Source of the DNA: an uncultured Lachnospiraceae bacterium
Lineage (GTDB): Bacteria; Bacillota; Clostridia; Lachnospirales; Lachnospiraceae
Direction of reading: 5' to 3'
DNA length: 64,000 nt
NCBI GenBank assembly: GCA_900551235.1
Contig: URUU01000004.1
Coordinates: forward strand, 1 to 64,000
Part shown: positions 1-7,097 of the stretch, piece after piece
Position numbering within the stretch: the stretch's first letter is position 1
How the letters are laid out: every line of letters begins with the position of its first letter
The notes under the pieces: generated by a model
What the model saw: the letters and a program-made list of their open reading frames with translations, nothing else
What the model was told of the DNA's origin: nothing
Database searches by the model: none
Position numbers and translations under genes: made by a program

Positions 1-2
1 TC

Positions 3-296
3 TTTGAATACTGGTACAACCTCAATGATTGTGAATATCTCCTCTCTACTCCGGACGGAGAGCATTTTAAGTATAGGAATTATTATGATTCTTACTGGAT
101 GCCACTCATTGACACCCTCGGAATGAAACACCGCCCACACGATACCCGTCACACATGTATTTCCATGTTGACGGTTGCCGGAGTGTCAGACAAGGTCATC
201 AAGAAAATTGTCGGACACAAAGGACAGGGTGTGACAGAGGTTGTCTACACTCATTTTGAGATTGAGGAACTGATTGACGCTATCAACAAAATATAG
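3..296 (+). CDS. Tyrosine recombinase/integrase, C-terminal part (cut by window edge)
   Basis: The reading frame is open from the window edge, so only the last 97 residues are visible. They hold the C-terminal catalytic core of a tyrosine recombinase: the His-x-x-Arg box (HDTRHT), the later His in GHKG, and the nucleophile Tyr in YTHF, in the usual order and spacing. Such enzymes cut and rejoin attachment sites of integrative elements and phages. The gene lies at the very end of an element: it is followed by one small gene, repeats and then the 3' end of rpsI. The N-terminal arm-binding and SAM-like domains would lie to the left of the window. Family assignment is firm; the type of element (ICE, prophage or other) cannot be told. 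Confidence 0.9.
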   Translation, partial: FEYWYNLNDCEYLLSTPDGEHFKYRNYYDSYWMPLIDTLGMKHRPHDTRHTCISMLTVAGVSDKVIKKIVGHKGQGVTEVVYTHFEIEELIDAINKI

Positions 297-305
297 AGGT
301 GTGCC

Positions 306-644
306 ATGAATAGAACTGAATACAAAAATAATTTCGGGCGTGAGCATTATGAGCGAATCAATCTCGCAGTACCCAAAGGGATGAAAGACATCATCAAGGC
401 TCTTGCATCTGACAAAGGGATGTCGGTCAATGCATATATTCAAGACCTTGTGAGAAAAGACCAATGCGGATTGTTCGACACGATGCAGATTGCAGAAAAG
501 AACAGAGAAATGATTTCCGGCATCTCCGGAAACATGCACGACGGATATGACATCATATTCAAGGACGGTCATTCCTGCCACTGCCGGACGAAAAAGGATG
601 TCCGGTCATGCATCATTGAATATTGCAACGAAAAGGGCGATTGA
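306..644 (+). CDS. Small ribbon-helix-helix-like DNA-binding protein of an integrated element
   Basis: A 112-residue protein starting 9 bases after the recombinase stop, with an AGGTG ribosome-binding site. Residues about 17-50 (RINLAVPKGMKDIIK, then KGMSVNAYIQDLV) look like an Arc/MetJ ribbon-helix-helix fold: a short beta strand followed by two helices. The C-terminal half (GYDIIFKDGHSCHC) is unassigned. Genes of this type are common beside recombinases in Clostridia mobile elements, where they may control excision or transfer genes; that role is inference. Its stop codon forms the loop of a terminator. Confidence 0.7.
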   Translation: MNRTEYKNNFGREHYERINLAVPKGMKDIIKALASDKGMSVNAYIQDLVRKDQCGLFDTMQIAEKNREMISGISGNMHDGYDIIFKDGHSCHCRTKKDVRSCIIEYCNEKGD

Positions 645-657
645 ATCGTCCTTTTTT
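633..657 (+). terminator. Rho-independent terminator overlapping the stop codon of the small element gene
   Basis: AAGGGCGAT (633-641) pairs with ATCGTCCTT (645-653), with one G-T wobble, and a T run continues to 657. The three-base loop is the TGA stop codon itself. Confidence 0.75.
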
Positions 658-670
658 CATGCAAATTCTT

Positions 671-748
671 GTCTTACATAAGACTTGTAATGTCTTACAC
701 AAGACAAGGTTTTCCGTGTTAGTTACCTGTTAGTTATGTGTTAGTTAC
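671..748. repeat. Phased inverted and direct repeats at the recombinase end of the element
   Basis: Two near-palindromic 14-mers, GTCTTACATAAGAC (671-684) and GTCTTACACAAGAC (692-705), start exactly 21 bases apart, two helical turns. They are followed by three copies of GTTAGTTA(C/T) at 718, 729 and 740, an 11-base period. Short phased repeats between a recombinase gene and its target gene are what arm-type integrase or excisionase sites look like. No protein assignment can be made from sequence alone. Confidence 0.6.
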
Positions 749-802
749 CGTTGAAATTTCGTGTGTTTTTGTGGTGTCTGATAGATTTATCGGAATATAA
801 AG

Positions 803-837
803 AAATCCCCGAAAACTCGATGTTTTCGGGGAAATTT
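803..837 (-). terminator. Terminator of the rplM-rpsI operon
   Basis: A perfect 10-bp stem, CCCCGAAAAC (807-816) with GTTTTCGGGG (822-831), and a 5-base loop. A-rich/T-rich flanks on both sides suggest it works for rpsI on the minus strand and possibly also from the element side. Confidence 0.75.
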
Positions 838-861
838 GCTCTTTTCTGATATTCGTTTGAA

Positions 862-1257
862 TTATCGTTTGCTGAACTGTGGTGCTCTACGAGCTGCTTT
901 GAGACCGTATTTCTTACGTTCTTTCATTCTCGGGTCACGTGTCAGGAATCCTGCTTTTTTCAGGACTGGTCTGAACTCGCCATCTACGTGAAGCAGCGCT
1001 CTTGAGAGACCATGTCTGATAGCACCAGCCTGACCTGTTGTACCACCACCACGTACATTTACCAGTACGTCGTATTTATCAGCTGTCTCTGTTGCTACTA
1101 ATGGCTGACGAACGATTACTTTCAGTGTTTCCAGACCGAAGTACTCGTCGATGTCTCTTTTATTGATTGTGATCTTACCTGTACCAGGTACTACATATAC
1201 TCTTGCGATAGATTTTTTTCTTCTTCCTGTACCGTAGAATTTGTTAGCCACTGTCAT
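862..1257 (-). CDS. rpsI: 30S ribosomal protein S9
   Basis: 131 residues, full length for S9. It begins TVANKFYGTGRRKKSIARV and ends with the conserved basic tail RRAPQFSKR, which reaches the ribosomal P-site tRNA. Preceded by AGGAGG seven bases before the ATG. It is the second gene of the usual rplM-rpsI pair, 10 bases downstream of rplM. Its 3' end faces the end of an integrated element, and 3' ends of ribosomal protein genes are used as attachment sites by some tyrosine-recombinase elements, so the core site may lie inside this gene end (inference). Confidence 0.98.
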   Translation of the reverse strand: MTVANKFYGTGRRKKSIARVYVVPGTGKITINKRDIDEYFGLETLKVIVRQPLVATETADKYDVLVNVRGGGTTGQAGAIRHGLSRALLHVDGEFRPVLKKAGFLTRDPRMKERKKYGLKAARRAPQFSKR

Positions 1258-1267
1258 TTACCTCCTG

Positions 1268-1696
1268 TTAAAATGTTAATACTTCTGGCTTCTGAGCTGC
1301 ATGTTTGTGATCCGGACCAGCATATACAAAGAGTTTTTTGTACATTTCTCTTCCCAGAGGTCCTTTTGGAAGCATGCCTTTAACTGCCAGTTCGATAACT
1401 TTTTCCGGTTTCTTGTTTAACATTTCTTTCAGAGTTGTCTCTTTCATTCCTCCAACATAGTCGGAATGTCTGTAGTAAATCTTCTGTTCCAGTTTCTTGC
1501 CTGTTACTTTGATCTTGTCTGCATTTGTGATGATCACATAATCACCTGTATCGATGAACGGAGTAAAGATCGGTTTGTTTTTACCTCTTAAGATCTTTGC
1601 TACTTCTGATGCTAATCTACCTAATGTATATCCTGTTGCGTCCACTACATACCATTTTCTTTCGATCGTTGCTGGACTAGCCATATAACTTTTCAT
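1268..1696 (-). CDS. rplM: 50S ribosomal protein L13
   Basis: 142 residues, the standard L13 length, with the family start SPATIERKWYVVDATGYTLGRLA and the LPKGPLGREMYKKLFVYAG stretch. The ATG at 1696 is chosen over an upstream in-frame start at 1723 because AGGAGG lies eight bases before it and the extra nine residues are not part of the family. L13 binds 23S rRNA early in 50S assembly. Co-transcribed with rpsI from a strong promoter about 100 bases upstream; the roughly 90-base leader may carry an autoregulatory structure as known for L13 in other Firmicutes, which I could not confirm by eye. Confidence 0.97.
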   Translation of the reverse strand: MKSYMASPATIERKWYVVDATGYTLGRLASEVAKILRGKNKPIFTPFIDTGDYVIITNADKIKVTGKKLEQKIYYRHSDYVGGMKETTLKEMLNKKPEKVIELAVKGMLPKGPLGREMYKKLFVYAGPDHKHAAQKPEVLTF

Positions 1697-1795
1697 GGGG
1701 TAACCTCCTGATTGATATTCCATTATGAGTTTCTATAGTAAAATGCCGTTACCGGGGCTTGGATCAGACATTTACATACTTCGTCACATTGGTTA

Positions 1796-1824
1796 ATTAT
1801 ATTATACAGAGCCACGTGTGTCAA
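1796..1824 (-). promoter_or_regulatory. Sigma-A type promoter of rplM-rpsI
   Basis: On the minus strand TTGACA (1824-1819), a 17-base spacer and TATAAT (1801-1796), both hexamers perfect. The predicted start is near 1788, giving a leader of about 90 bases before rplM. Confidence 0.9.
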
Positions 1825-1906
1825 CAGTTTTTTTACCTTTTTTACAATATTTCGCAGAAATTCAGCCATGCGGAAAATATTATCAACAGATGCGTCAGGC
1901 TATACG

Positions 1907-2389
1907 CTATACGCTCTCTGCTGCCAGTTCCAGCCGGAAATGCAGCTTTTCTGTCAGCTCTCCCCATTTTTCCGGTATCTGTATCCACACACAAAATTCT
2001 GCCTCTTCTCCTTCCGCCATCGGATACCGATAATAAAAATAGCCATCTTCTTTGCTGTATTCCCATGTTTCTTCGCCTCTGGCACATTCCAGCAGATCCC
2101 TCTGCTGTGCTGCCGTGATTCCATCTGCGAAAAGCTTTACCCGCACTTTTGTTTTTCCGGAGCACTTTTCCACCCGGATATGTACCTGTTTTTTGATGGT
2201 TTCGCCCGGTGAGACTTGCAGCAGTTCTTCCGTTTCCCTTTGTTCTGTTTCGATTCGGATGTGCACACCGCCGCTCATCGTCATCTGTCTGCTCTTTACT
2301 CCGGAAGCATACCCCAGCATCAGGATCACTGCTGCTGTCATTCCCCATAAAATCCGGCAGAAAAGATGCAGTTTTCTCTCTGTCATCAT
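1907..2389 (-). CDS. Unknown membrane-anchored or secreted protein, 160 aa
   Basis: I do not recognise this protein. The start at 2389 (MMTERKLHLF) follows GGAAAGGGA at a good distance; longer starts (ATG 2440, TTG 2461) have no ribosome-binding site. Residues about 8-28 form one hydrophobic segment after a short basic start, so it is a signal anchor or signal peptide. The remainder looks like a single beta-rich extracytoplasmic domain with many Lys/Glu residues and a KEDGYFYYRYPM stretch, reminiscent in layout of SipW/TasA-type exported proteins, but no motif proves this. It lies downstream of argS, behind the argS terminator, so it probably has its own weak promoter. Confidence 0.65.
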   Translation of the reverse strand: MMTERKLHLFCRILWGMTAAVILMLGYASGVKSRQMTMSGGVHIRIETEQRETEELLQVSPGETIKKQVHIRVEKCSGKTKVRVKLFADGITAAQQRDLLECARGEETWEYSKEDGYFYYRYPMAEGEEAEFCVWIQIPEKWGELTEKLHFRLELAAESV

Positions 2390-2540
2390 AGAATGTTCCC
2401 TTTCCTTTTTGGACTCCTCAGCCTGAATCGTTATACTCATCCTATGATTTTTATCCCGCAAACATACCTCTTTTCCTTGTTTTTCTTTGTTTTTCCAACG
2501 CAGATTTCTGCCTGAAATTCCTTAAAAATACAGCATAACA

Positions 2541-2583
2541 GAAAAAAAGAGACACCACGACGTTTTTCGCCACAGTGTCCCTT
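2541..2583 (-). terminator. Terminator of argS
   Basis: On the minus strand GGGACAC...GTGTCTC stems close a hairpin that is followed directly by TTTTTTT (2548-2542). It lies about 30 bases after the argS stop. Confidence 0.8.
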
Positions 2584-2610
2584 TTCATAATATTTGTGTT
2601 GAAAGATTTC

Positions 2611-4377
2611 TTACATTCTCTCCGGTGATGTGAAGCCCAGCACATGAATGCAGCTCTCCAGCACATCTCTTGTCAGCAGCAGCAGTGCCAGATAGCCTTT
2701 TTTCTTTTCTTCGTTTTCTTCGCTTAAGATCTTAACTTCATGGTAGAAGTGATTGAAATCATTTGCCAGCTCATAGATATAGGCACAGATCTTATGCGGT
2801 GCCAGCTCTTCAAATGCATTTTCCATAACTGCATTGAACCTGGATAATGCCAGCATCAGTGCTTTTTCACTCTCTCCGTTTGGCACCTGGATGGAAACAT
2901 CCTGCAGAGAGCCGCCTTCTGCCTGGCAGCGTGTCAGAATGGACTTGATACGCACGATCGTATACAGAATATACGGACCGGTGTTTCCCTCAAAAGAAGT
3001 GAAACGGTCCACATCAAAGACATAGTCTTTGGATGCCTGGTTGGAAAGGTCACCATATTTGATCGCAGAAAGTCCGACGATCTGTGCGGTCTTTCTTGCT
3101 TCTTCCGGATCAGTCTCATGATTTTCCATGATCTTGCGGTACATTTCTTCGTTGATCTCTTTTATCAGGTTTTCCAGACGCATCACGCCGCCGTCACGTG
3201 TCTTGAACGGCTTGCCGTCCCTGCCGTTCATCGTGCCAAAGCCAAGGAAGGTAAGCTTCGTATCTTCGTCTACCAGTTTTGCCTTCTTTGCACAGCGGAA
3301 GCACTGGATAAAATGCAGTTCCTGACGTTTGTCCACTACATAGAGAATCTCATCCGGATGATACAGCTTCATACGTTCGATGATCGTTGCCAGATCGGTA
3401 GTATTATAAAGGGAGGCTCCGTCGGATTTGAGGATCATGCACGGCGGGATTTCTTTGGTATCGGTATCTTCTCTGACATCTACGACCAATGCTCCGTCAT
3501 CGATATAAGCATACCCATTGTCTTTGAGATACTGTACCATATCCGGTATGTATGGCTGTGCATCTGATTCACCTTTCCAGAGATCAAAAGATACGTCCAG
3601 ACGTTCATAGTTTTTCTTCAGGTCGGTTACAGAAACGTCCAGGATATGCTTTAAGATTCCCTGATAACCTCTGTGACCGTGCTGAAGCTGATACGTTGCC
3701 TGCATAGCTGCCTCTTTATATGCTTCATCTTCTTTGGATCTGCCGCTGGCTGTCGGATAAATTTCTTCCAGTTCGCTGATCGTAAATGGCGGCTCTTCCG
3801 GGTATTCTCCTGTATAACTGTCATCAAAATAAACCAGATCCGGCTTTCTTTCATGCAGTTCTGTGATGATCAGTCCCATCTGCAGTCCCCAGTCTCCCAG
3901 ATGCACATCGCCGATCATTTCATGTCCCATAAAACGGCCGAGACGCTTGATGCTCTCACCGATGATCGCAGAACGCAGATGTCCGACATGAAGCGGTTTT
4001 GCCACGTTTGGTCCGCCGTAATCCAGAATGATCTTCTTTGGATGTGCTGCCTTCTCTATGGAAAGATTCTCATCTGCCTGCATTTCTTTCAGATAATCTG
4101 CCAGATAAGTTCCGGAAAGCTTCAGATTGACAAATCCCGGATTGACTGCCTGCACTTCTGAAAAAATGCTGCTTTCCGTCAGTTTTGCCACCACATCATT
4201 TGCGATCATGATCGGTGCTTTTTTGTAGGTCTTTGCTGCTGCCAGTGCACCGTTGCACTGATATTCACATAAATCAGGACGGTTGGAAAGCGTCACTTTA
4301 GCAAAATCGGCACGGTACCCTGCTTCTTCAAACGCTTTGACAACCTCTTCTGAGATCAGCTCCAATATTTTTTTCAT
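2611..4377 (-). CDS. argS: Arginine--tRNA ligase
   Basis: 588 residues, class Ia arginyl-tRNA synthetase. The N-terminal additional domain is followed by the HIGH-type signature KPLHVGHLRSAIIGE, and the C terminus is the all-helical DALR anticodon-binding domain (RFNAVMENAFEELAPHKICAYIYELANDF). As in many ArgRS enzymes there is no clear KMSKS motif. It charges tRNA-Arg with arginine at the cost of ATP. AGGAAAGG precedes the start. It has its own promoter at 4469-4497 and its own terminator; no T-box or other leader was found. Confidence 0.97.
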   Translation of the reverse strand: MKKILELISEEVVKAFEEAGYRADFAKVTLSNRPDLCEYQCNGALAAAKTYKKAPIMIANDVVAKLTESSIFSEVQAVNPGFVNLKLSGTYLADYLKEMQADENLSIEKAAHPKKIILDYGGPNVAKPLHVGHLRSAIIGESIKRLGRFMGHEMIGDVHLGDWGLQMGLIITELHERKPDLVYFDDSYTGEYPEEPPFTISELEEIYPTASGRSKEDEAYKEAAMQATYQLQHGHRGYQGILKHILDVSVTDLKKNYERLDVSFDLWKGESDAQPYIPDMVQYLKDNGYAYIDDGALVVDVREDTDTKEIPPCMILKSDGASLYNTTDLATIIERMKLYHPDEILYVVDKRQELHFIQCFRCAKKAKLVDEDTKLTFLGFGTMNGRDGKPFKTRDGGVMRLENLIKEINEEMYRKIMENHETDPEEARKTAQIVGLSAIKYGDLSNQASKDYVFDVDRFTSFEGNTGPYILYTIVRIKSILTRCQAEGGSLQDVSIQVPNGESEKALMLALSRFNAVMENAFEELAPHKICAYIYELANDFNHFYHEVKILSEENEEKKKGYLALLLLTRDVLESCIHVLGFTSPERM

Positions 4378-4468
4378 ATGGTTTTCCTTTCCTGTGTCTG
4401 TTTATTCCCGGCATACTCCTGCAATTTCTGTATCCATTGCTTCAAAATGCCGTATCACTTTATCGTTC

Positions 4469-4497
4469 ATTATAATGTTTCGTTTTCTTTTTGTAAA
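4469..4497 (-). promoter_or_regulatory. Promoter of argS
   Basis: Minus strand TTTACA (4497-4492), 17-base spacer, TATAAT (4474-4469). The start would be near 4461, about 84 bases before argS. Confidence 0.8.
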
Positions 4498-4764
4498 GGA
4501 GAATATAAGACCTCCTCCAGCATCAGTCCTTTTGCATGCACACTTTTCTTTCATTTTCTTTCTTAAACCGTCATTCTTTCTAAATCCGTCACTATTTTTT
4601 CTTTATTTCGTCCAAATCTTCCATAAACATTCAAAATCTATTCACGATTTCTTCACATTCCCAACACACGGATTTCATAATTTCGTTTTACTATAATAAC
4701 TGTCAAAGCAAGAAACACTTTAGACAATTTTTCTTTTTCATAACTCCCTCTTATTTTAACATTT
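4498..4764. other. AT-rich intergenic stretch without a clear gene
   Basis: Between the argS promoter and the hairpin at 4765 I see only AT-rich sequence. One 12-codon minus-strand frame near 4735 (MKKKNC...) is preceded by GAGGGAG, but it is too short to call. Confidence 0.5.
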
Positions 4765-4800
4765 GCGGAATGCTTCGGAAAGGCATTCCGCTTTTGTATT
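4765..4800 (+). terminator. Strong hairpin with T-rich tail on the plus strand
   Basis: GCGGAATGC (4765-4773) and GCATTCCGC (4783-4791) form a perfect 9-bp stem followed by TTTTG and more T-rich sequence on the plus strand. No plus-strand gene lies upstream, so it either ends an unseen plus transcript or acts as a poor bidirectional terminator for the minus operon. Confidence 0.55.
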
Positions 4801-4978
4801 ATTCTATCACCAGGTCCGGCAGCTCTTTTTTCAGTTCTTCCCGAAGCAGTTCCATCGATTCTTCTACCGTAAGATCAGGATCTTCAGCATTTTTCCCAGT
4901 CCTTTCTTTTGCATCGCAACGGGATGATCGTTCCATTTTTTCTGTATTTAAAAACAGCCCCGGAAGATCCGGGACCAT
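4799..4978 (-). CDS. Possible small acidic protein downstream of crh
   Basis: A 59-codon frame (45 codons from the internal ATG at 4936) begins 28 bases after the crh-like stop. It ends with a plausible acidic amphipathic helix (LTVEESMELLREELKKEL, then PDLVIE), unlike the Ser/Phe-rich antisense frame. Against it: no convincing ribosome-binding site at either ATG, and a likely terminator lies inside its first codons. Kept only as a low-confidence candidate. Confidence 0.22.
   Translation of the reverse strand: MVPDLPGLFLNTEKMERSSRCDAKERTGKNAEDPDLTVEESMELLREELKKELPDLVIE
4950..4973 (-). terminator. Likely terminator of the murB-rapZ-whiA-crh operon
   Basis: Minus strand CCCGGA / TCCGGG stem (4973-4959) with a 3-base loop, then GCTG and TTTTT. 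It lies about 35 bases after the crh stop. The four bases between stem and T run make it less than ideal. Confidence 0.55.
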
Positions 4979-5006
4979 ACTCTGCCATTTTGTATCTGTT
5001 CTGTAT

Positions 5007-5267
5007 TTAATTTGCTTTTCCGCTTAAATATTTTTCAATATTCTCGATTGCTTCCTGTTCGTCTTCGCCACTGGCGGATACCATGATGTCCTCTCCCGAT
5101 GTAAGCCCCAATGTCATCATACCCATGATGCTTTTGGCATTGACACGTCTCTGTTCGCTCTCAACATAAATATCACTCTCGAACTGACTGGCAACCTGTA
5201 CAAGTAATGCCACCGGTCTTGCTTCCAGTCCACTTGGAATCTGAATCGTAATCGGTTTCTTAATCAT
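5007..5267 (-). CDS. crh: Crh-like HPr paralogue with Glu at the phospho-histidine position
   Basis: 86 residues with the HPr fold. The site-1 motif reads GLEARPVALLVQ: the His that accepts phosphate from PTS enzyme I is replaced by Glu. The regulatory Ser region is kept (NAKSIMGMM). An HPr-like protein that cannot be phosphorylated on His but can be on Ser is what Crh is in Bacillus subtilis, where crh also follows whiA. The likely role is therefore regulatory (carbon catabolite control through CcpA or other partners), not sugar transport. The ATG at 5267 is chosen because GAGGAGG precedes it and the upstream start lies inside whiA. The ATG overlaps the end of whiA (ATGATTAA), implying coupled translation. 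Confidence 0.85.
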   Translation of the reverse strand: MIKKPITIQIPSGLEARPVALLVQVASQFESDIYVESEQRRVNAKSIMGMMTLGLTSGEDIMVSASGEDEQEAIENIEKYLSGKAN

Positions 5268-6228
5268 AATATTTTTCCTCCTCATTATCTCTTAGCTTTT
5301 CCGCAATATCACTGAGTTTGCGCAGTCTGTGATTGACACCGGACTTTCCTACCGGCGCTGACAACATCATGCCCAGCTCTTTCAAAGTCGCCTCCGGCTG
5401 CTCCAGACGCAGCCTTGCAATCTCTGCAAGTCCCTCTGACAACTGTTCAAACCCGATCTTCTGCTGGATATAACGGATATCCTCAATCTGTCTGACTGCT
5501 GCACTGACTGTTTTATGTATGTTTGCTGTCTCACAATTCACCTTGCGGTTGACTGAGTTGCGCATTTCCTTCAGAATACGCACGTTTTCCAGTTCCATTA
5601 ACGAAACATGGGCTCCCATGACATTGAGAATATCTACAATCTGGGATCCCTCCTTGAGATACACTACAAAATGCTTTTTTCGCTGCACGATCTTTGCATC
5701 TACTCCGAAGCCGTTCATGATCGCCTGAAGCTGCACTGCTTTCTGTATGGTCGCACACACGATTTCAAAATGATAAAATTTCTGAGGATCACTGATCGAT
5801 CCTGCTGTCAGGAAAGCACCACGGATAAAAGCACGCCTGCAGCAAGTTTTCTGAATCACCAGGTTATCTGATATGGAAAACTGTTCTTCAATCTCCATAT
5901 CCTGATTAAACAGTCTGGCTGCTTTTAGAATCCGTATCGCAGCCTGATGATCCAGGACTGCTACGGTATAGATACGGCTTCCCCTTGAAAAGGTACTCTG
6001 CCTGATAGAAACTTCAATGTCTATATTAAATGCTTTTTTCAATAATGTAAAGTACTTTCTTGCGACATATACGTTTTCTGTCTGGATCTTCAGACTGTAA
6101 TTTTCTTTTTCTGATATAGAAACTCCGCCGCACATACTGATGATCGCTGCGATCTCGGCAATCTGGCAATGGCGTGCCATCGTCTGGTGTCTGGATAATT
6201 CTTCTTTCACCCCACTTGAAAATGACAT
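5260..6228 (-). CDS. whiA: DNA-binding protein WhiA
   Basis: 322 residues, the usual WhiA length. The N-terminal two thirds is the degenerate LAGLIDADG homing-endonuclease-like fold (SFSSGVKEELSR start, RRAFIRGAFLTAGSI), and the C-terminal part is the helix-turn-helix domain (EQPEATLKELGMMLSAPVGK, then SGVNHRLRKL). WhiA is a conserved Gram-positive DNA-binding factor linked to sporulation in actinomycetes and to cell division and chromosome segregation in Firmicutes. It lies 11 bases after rapZ with a GGAGG site, and its stop overlaps the start of the Crh-like gene by eight bases. Confidence 0.97.
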   Translation of the reverse strand: MSFSSGVKEELSRHQTMARHCQIAEIAAIISMCGGVSISEKENYSLKIQTENVYVARKYFTLLKKAFNIDIEVSIRQSTFSRGSRIYTVAVLDHQAAIRILKAARLFNQDMEIEEQFSISDNLVIQKTCCRRAFIRGAFLTAGSISDPQKFYHFEIVCATIQKAVQLQAIMNGFGVDAKIVQRKKHFVVYLKEGSQIVDILNVMGAHVSLMELENVRILKEMRNSVNRKVNCETANIHKTVSAAVRQIEDIRYIQQKIGFEQLSEGLAEIARLRLEQPEATLKELGMMLSAPVGKSGVNHRLRKLSDIAEKLRDNEEEKYYD

Positions 6229-6239
6229 AATTTCCTCCG

Positions 6240-7097
6240 TTATTTTCCGATATCTCTGTGTTCGATCCGGATTCCATAATCATTCTGGCGGCTTAAGTTT
6301 TCAAACAGACGGTTTGCCAGTGTAACTGAACGGTGTTTGCCGCCTGTGCATCCGATTCCGATGATCAGCTGGTTTTTTCCTTCCTGTACATAGTTTGGAA
6401 GCAGGAACTGTATCATATCCGTCAGCTTATTCAAAAATACATGCGATACTTCAAATCCCATAACATAGTCCTGTACCGGTTTGTCATTTCCTGTCTTTTT
6501 CTTCAGATCATCGATATAATACGGATTTGGCAGAAAACGAACATCAAACACCAGATCGGCATCTGCCGGTATGCCATACTTAAATCCAAACGACAGCACC
6601 GTAACCACCAGACTTTTAAATTCTCTGCCTTCTACAAAGATCTTTTCCAGCTCCATGTTCAGTTCTCTTGTAAGAAGTTTGCTGGTGTCAATGATATAAT
6701 CTGCATGCTGTTTCAAAAACGCGAGCTTTTCCCGCTCCTGACGGATGCCGCGATCTACCCGTCCGCCATGTGCAAGCGGATGCGTTCTTCTTGTCTCTTT
6801 ATAGCGTTTTACCAGTACATCATCGGCCGCATCCAGAAACAGGATCTCATATTTCCGGCTGGCTGCTGCCATTCCCTCCAGCACATCCTCAAGAGATTCC
6901 AGTGCTGCTCCGCTCCTTATATCCACACCAAGTGCCACTCTCTGAATCTCACTTCCCGGTGTATATGCCATCTCCGCAAACTTGGAAATCAACGTGATCG
7001 GAAGATTGTCCACGCAGAAATATCCCATATCTTCCAGCCGGTTCAGTGCAGTACTTTTTCCGGCCCCGGACATGCCGGTTACAATTACAAATCTCAT
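6240..7097 (-). CDS. rapZ: RNase adapter/nucleotide-binding protein RapZ (YvcJ)
   Basis: 285 residues. The N-terminal P-loop is GMSGAGKST (residues 8-16), and the C-terminal signature GCTGGKHRSV lies in the RapZ-specific domain. Family members bind nucleotides; E. coli RapZ guides RNase E to the GlmZ sRNA and senses glucosamine-6-phosphate, while B. subtilis YvcJ hydrolyses GTP and affects competence. The start overlaps the murB stop by four bases (ATGA). In B. subtilis the next gene is yvcK; here whiA follows directly. Confidence 0.96.
   Translation of the reverse strand: MRFVIVTGMSGAGKSTALNRLEDMGYFCVDNLPITLISKFAEMAYTPGSEIQRVALGVDIRSGAALESLEDVLEGMAAASRKYEILFLDAADDVLVKRYKETRRTHPLAHGGRVDRGIRQEREKLAFLKQHADYIIDTSKLLTRELNMELEKIFVEGREFKSLVVTVLSFGFKYGIPADADLVFDVRFLPNPYYIDDLKKKTGNDKPVQDYVMGFEVSHVFLNKLTDMIQFLLPNYVQEGKNQLIIGIGCTGGKHRSVTLANRLFENLSRQNDYGIRIEHRDIGK

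Noticed and set aside
4770..5027. Plus-strand 85-codon frame
   Set aside because: Ser/Phe-rich composition, no ribosome-binding site, and antisense to the crh end and terminator.
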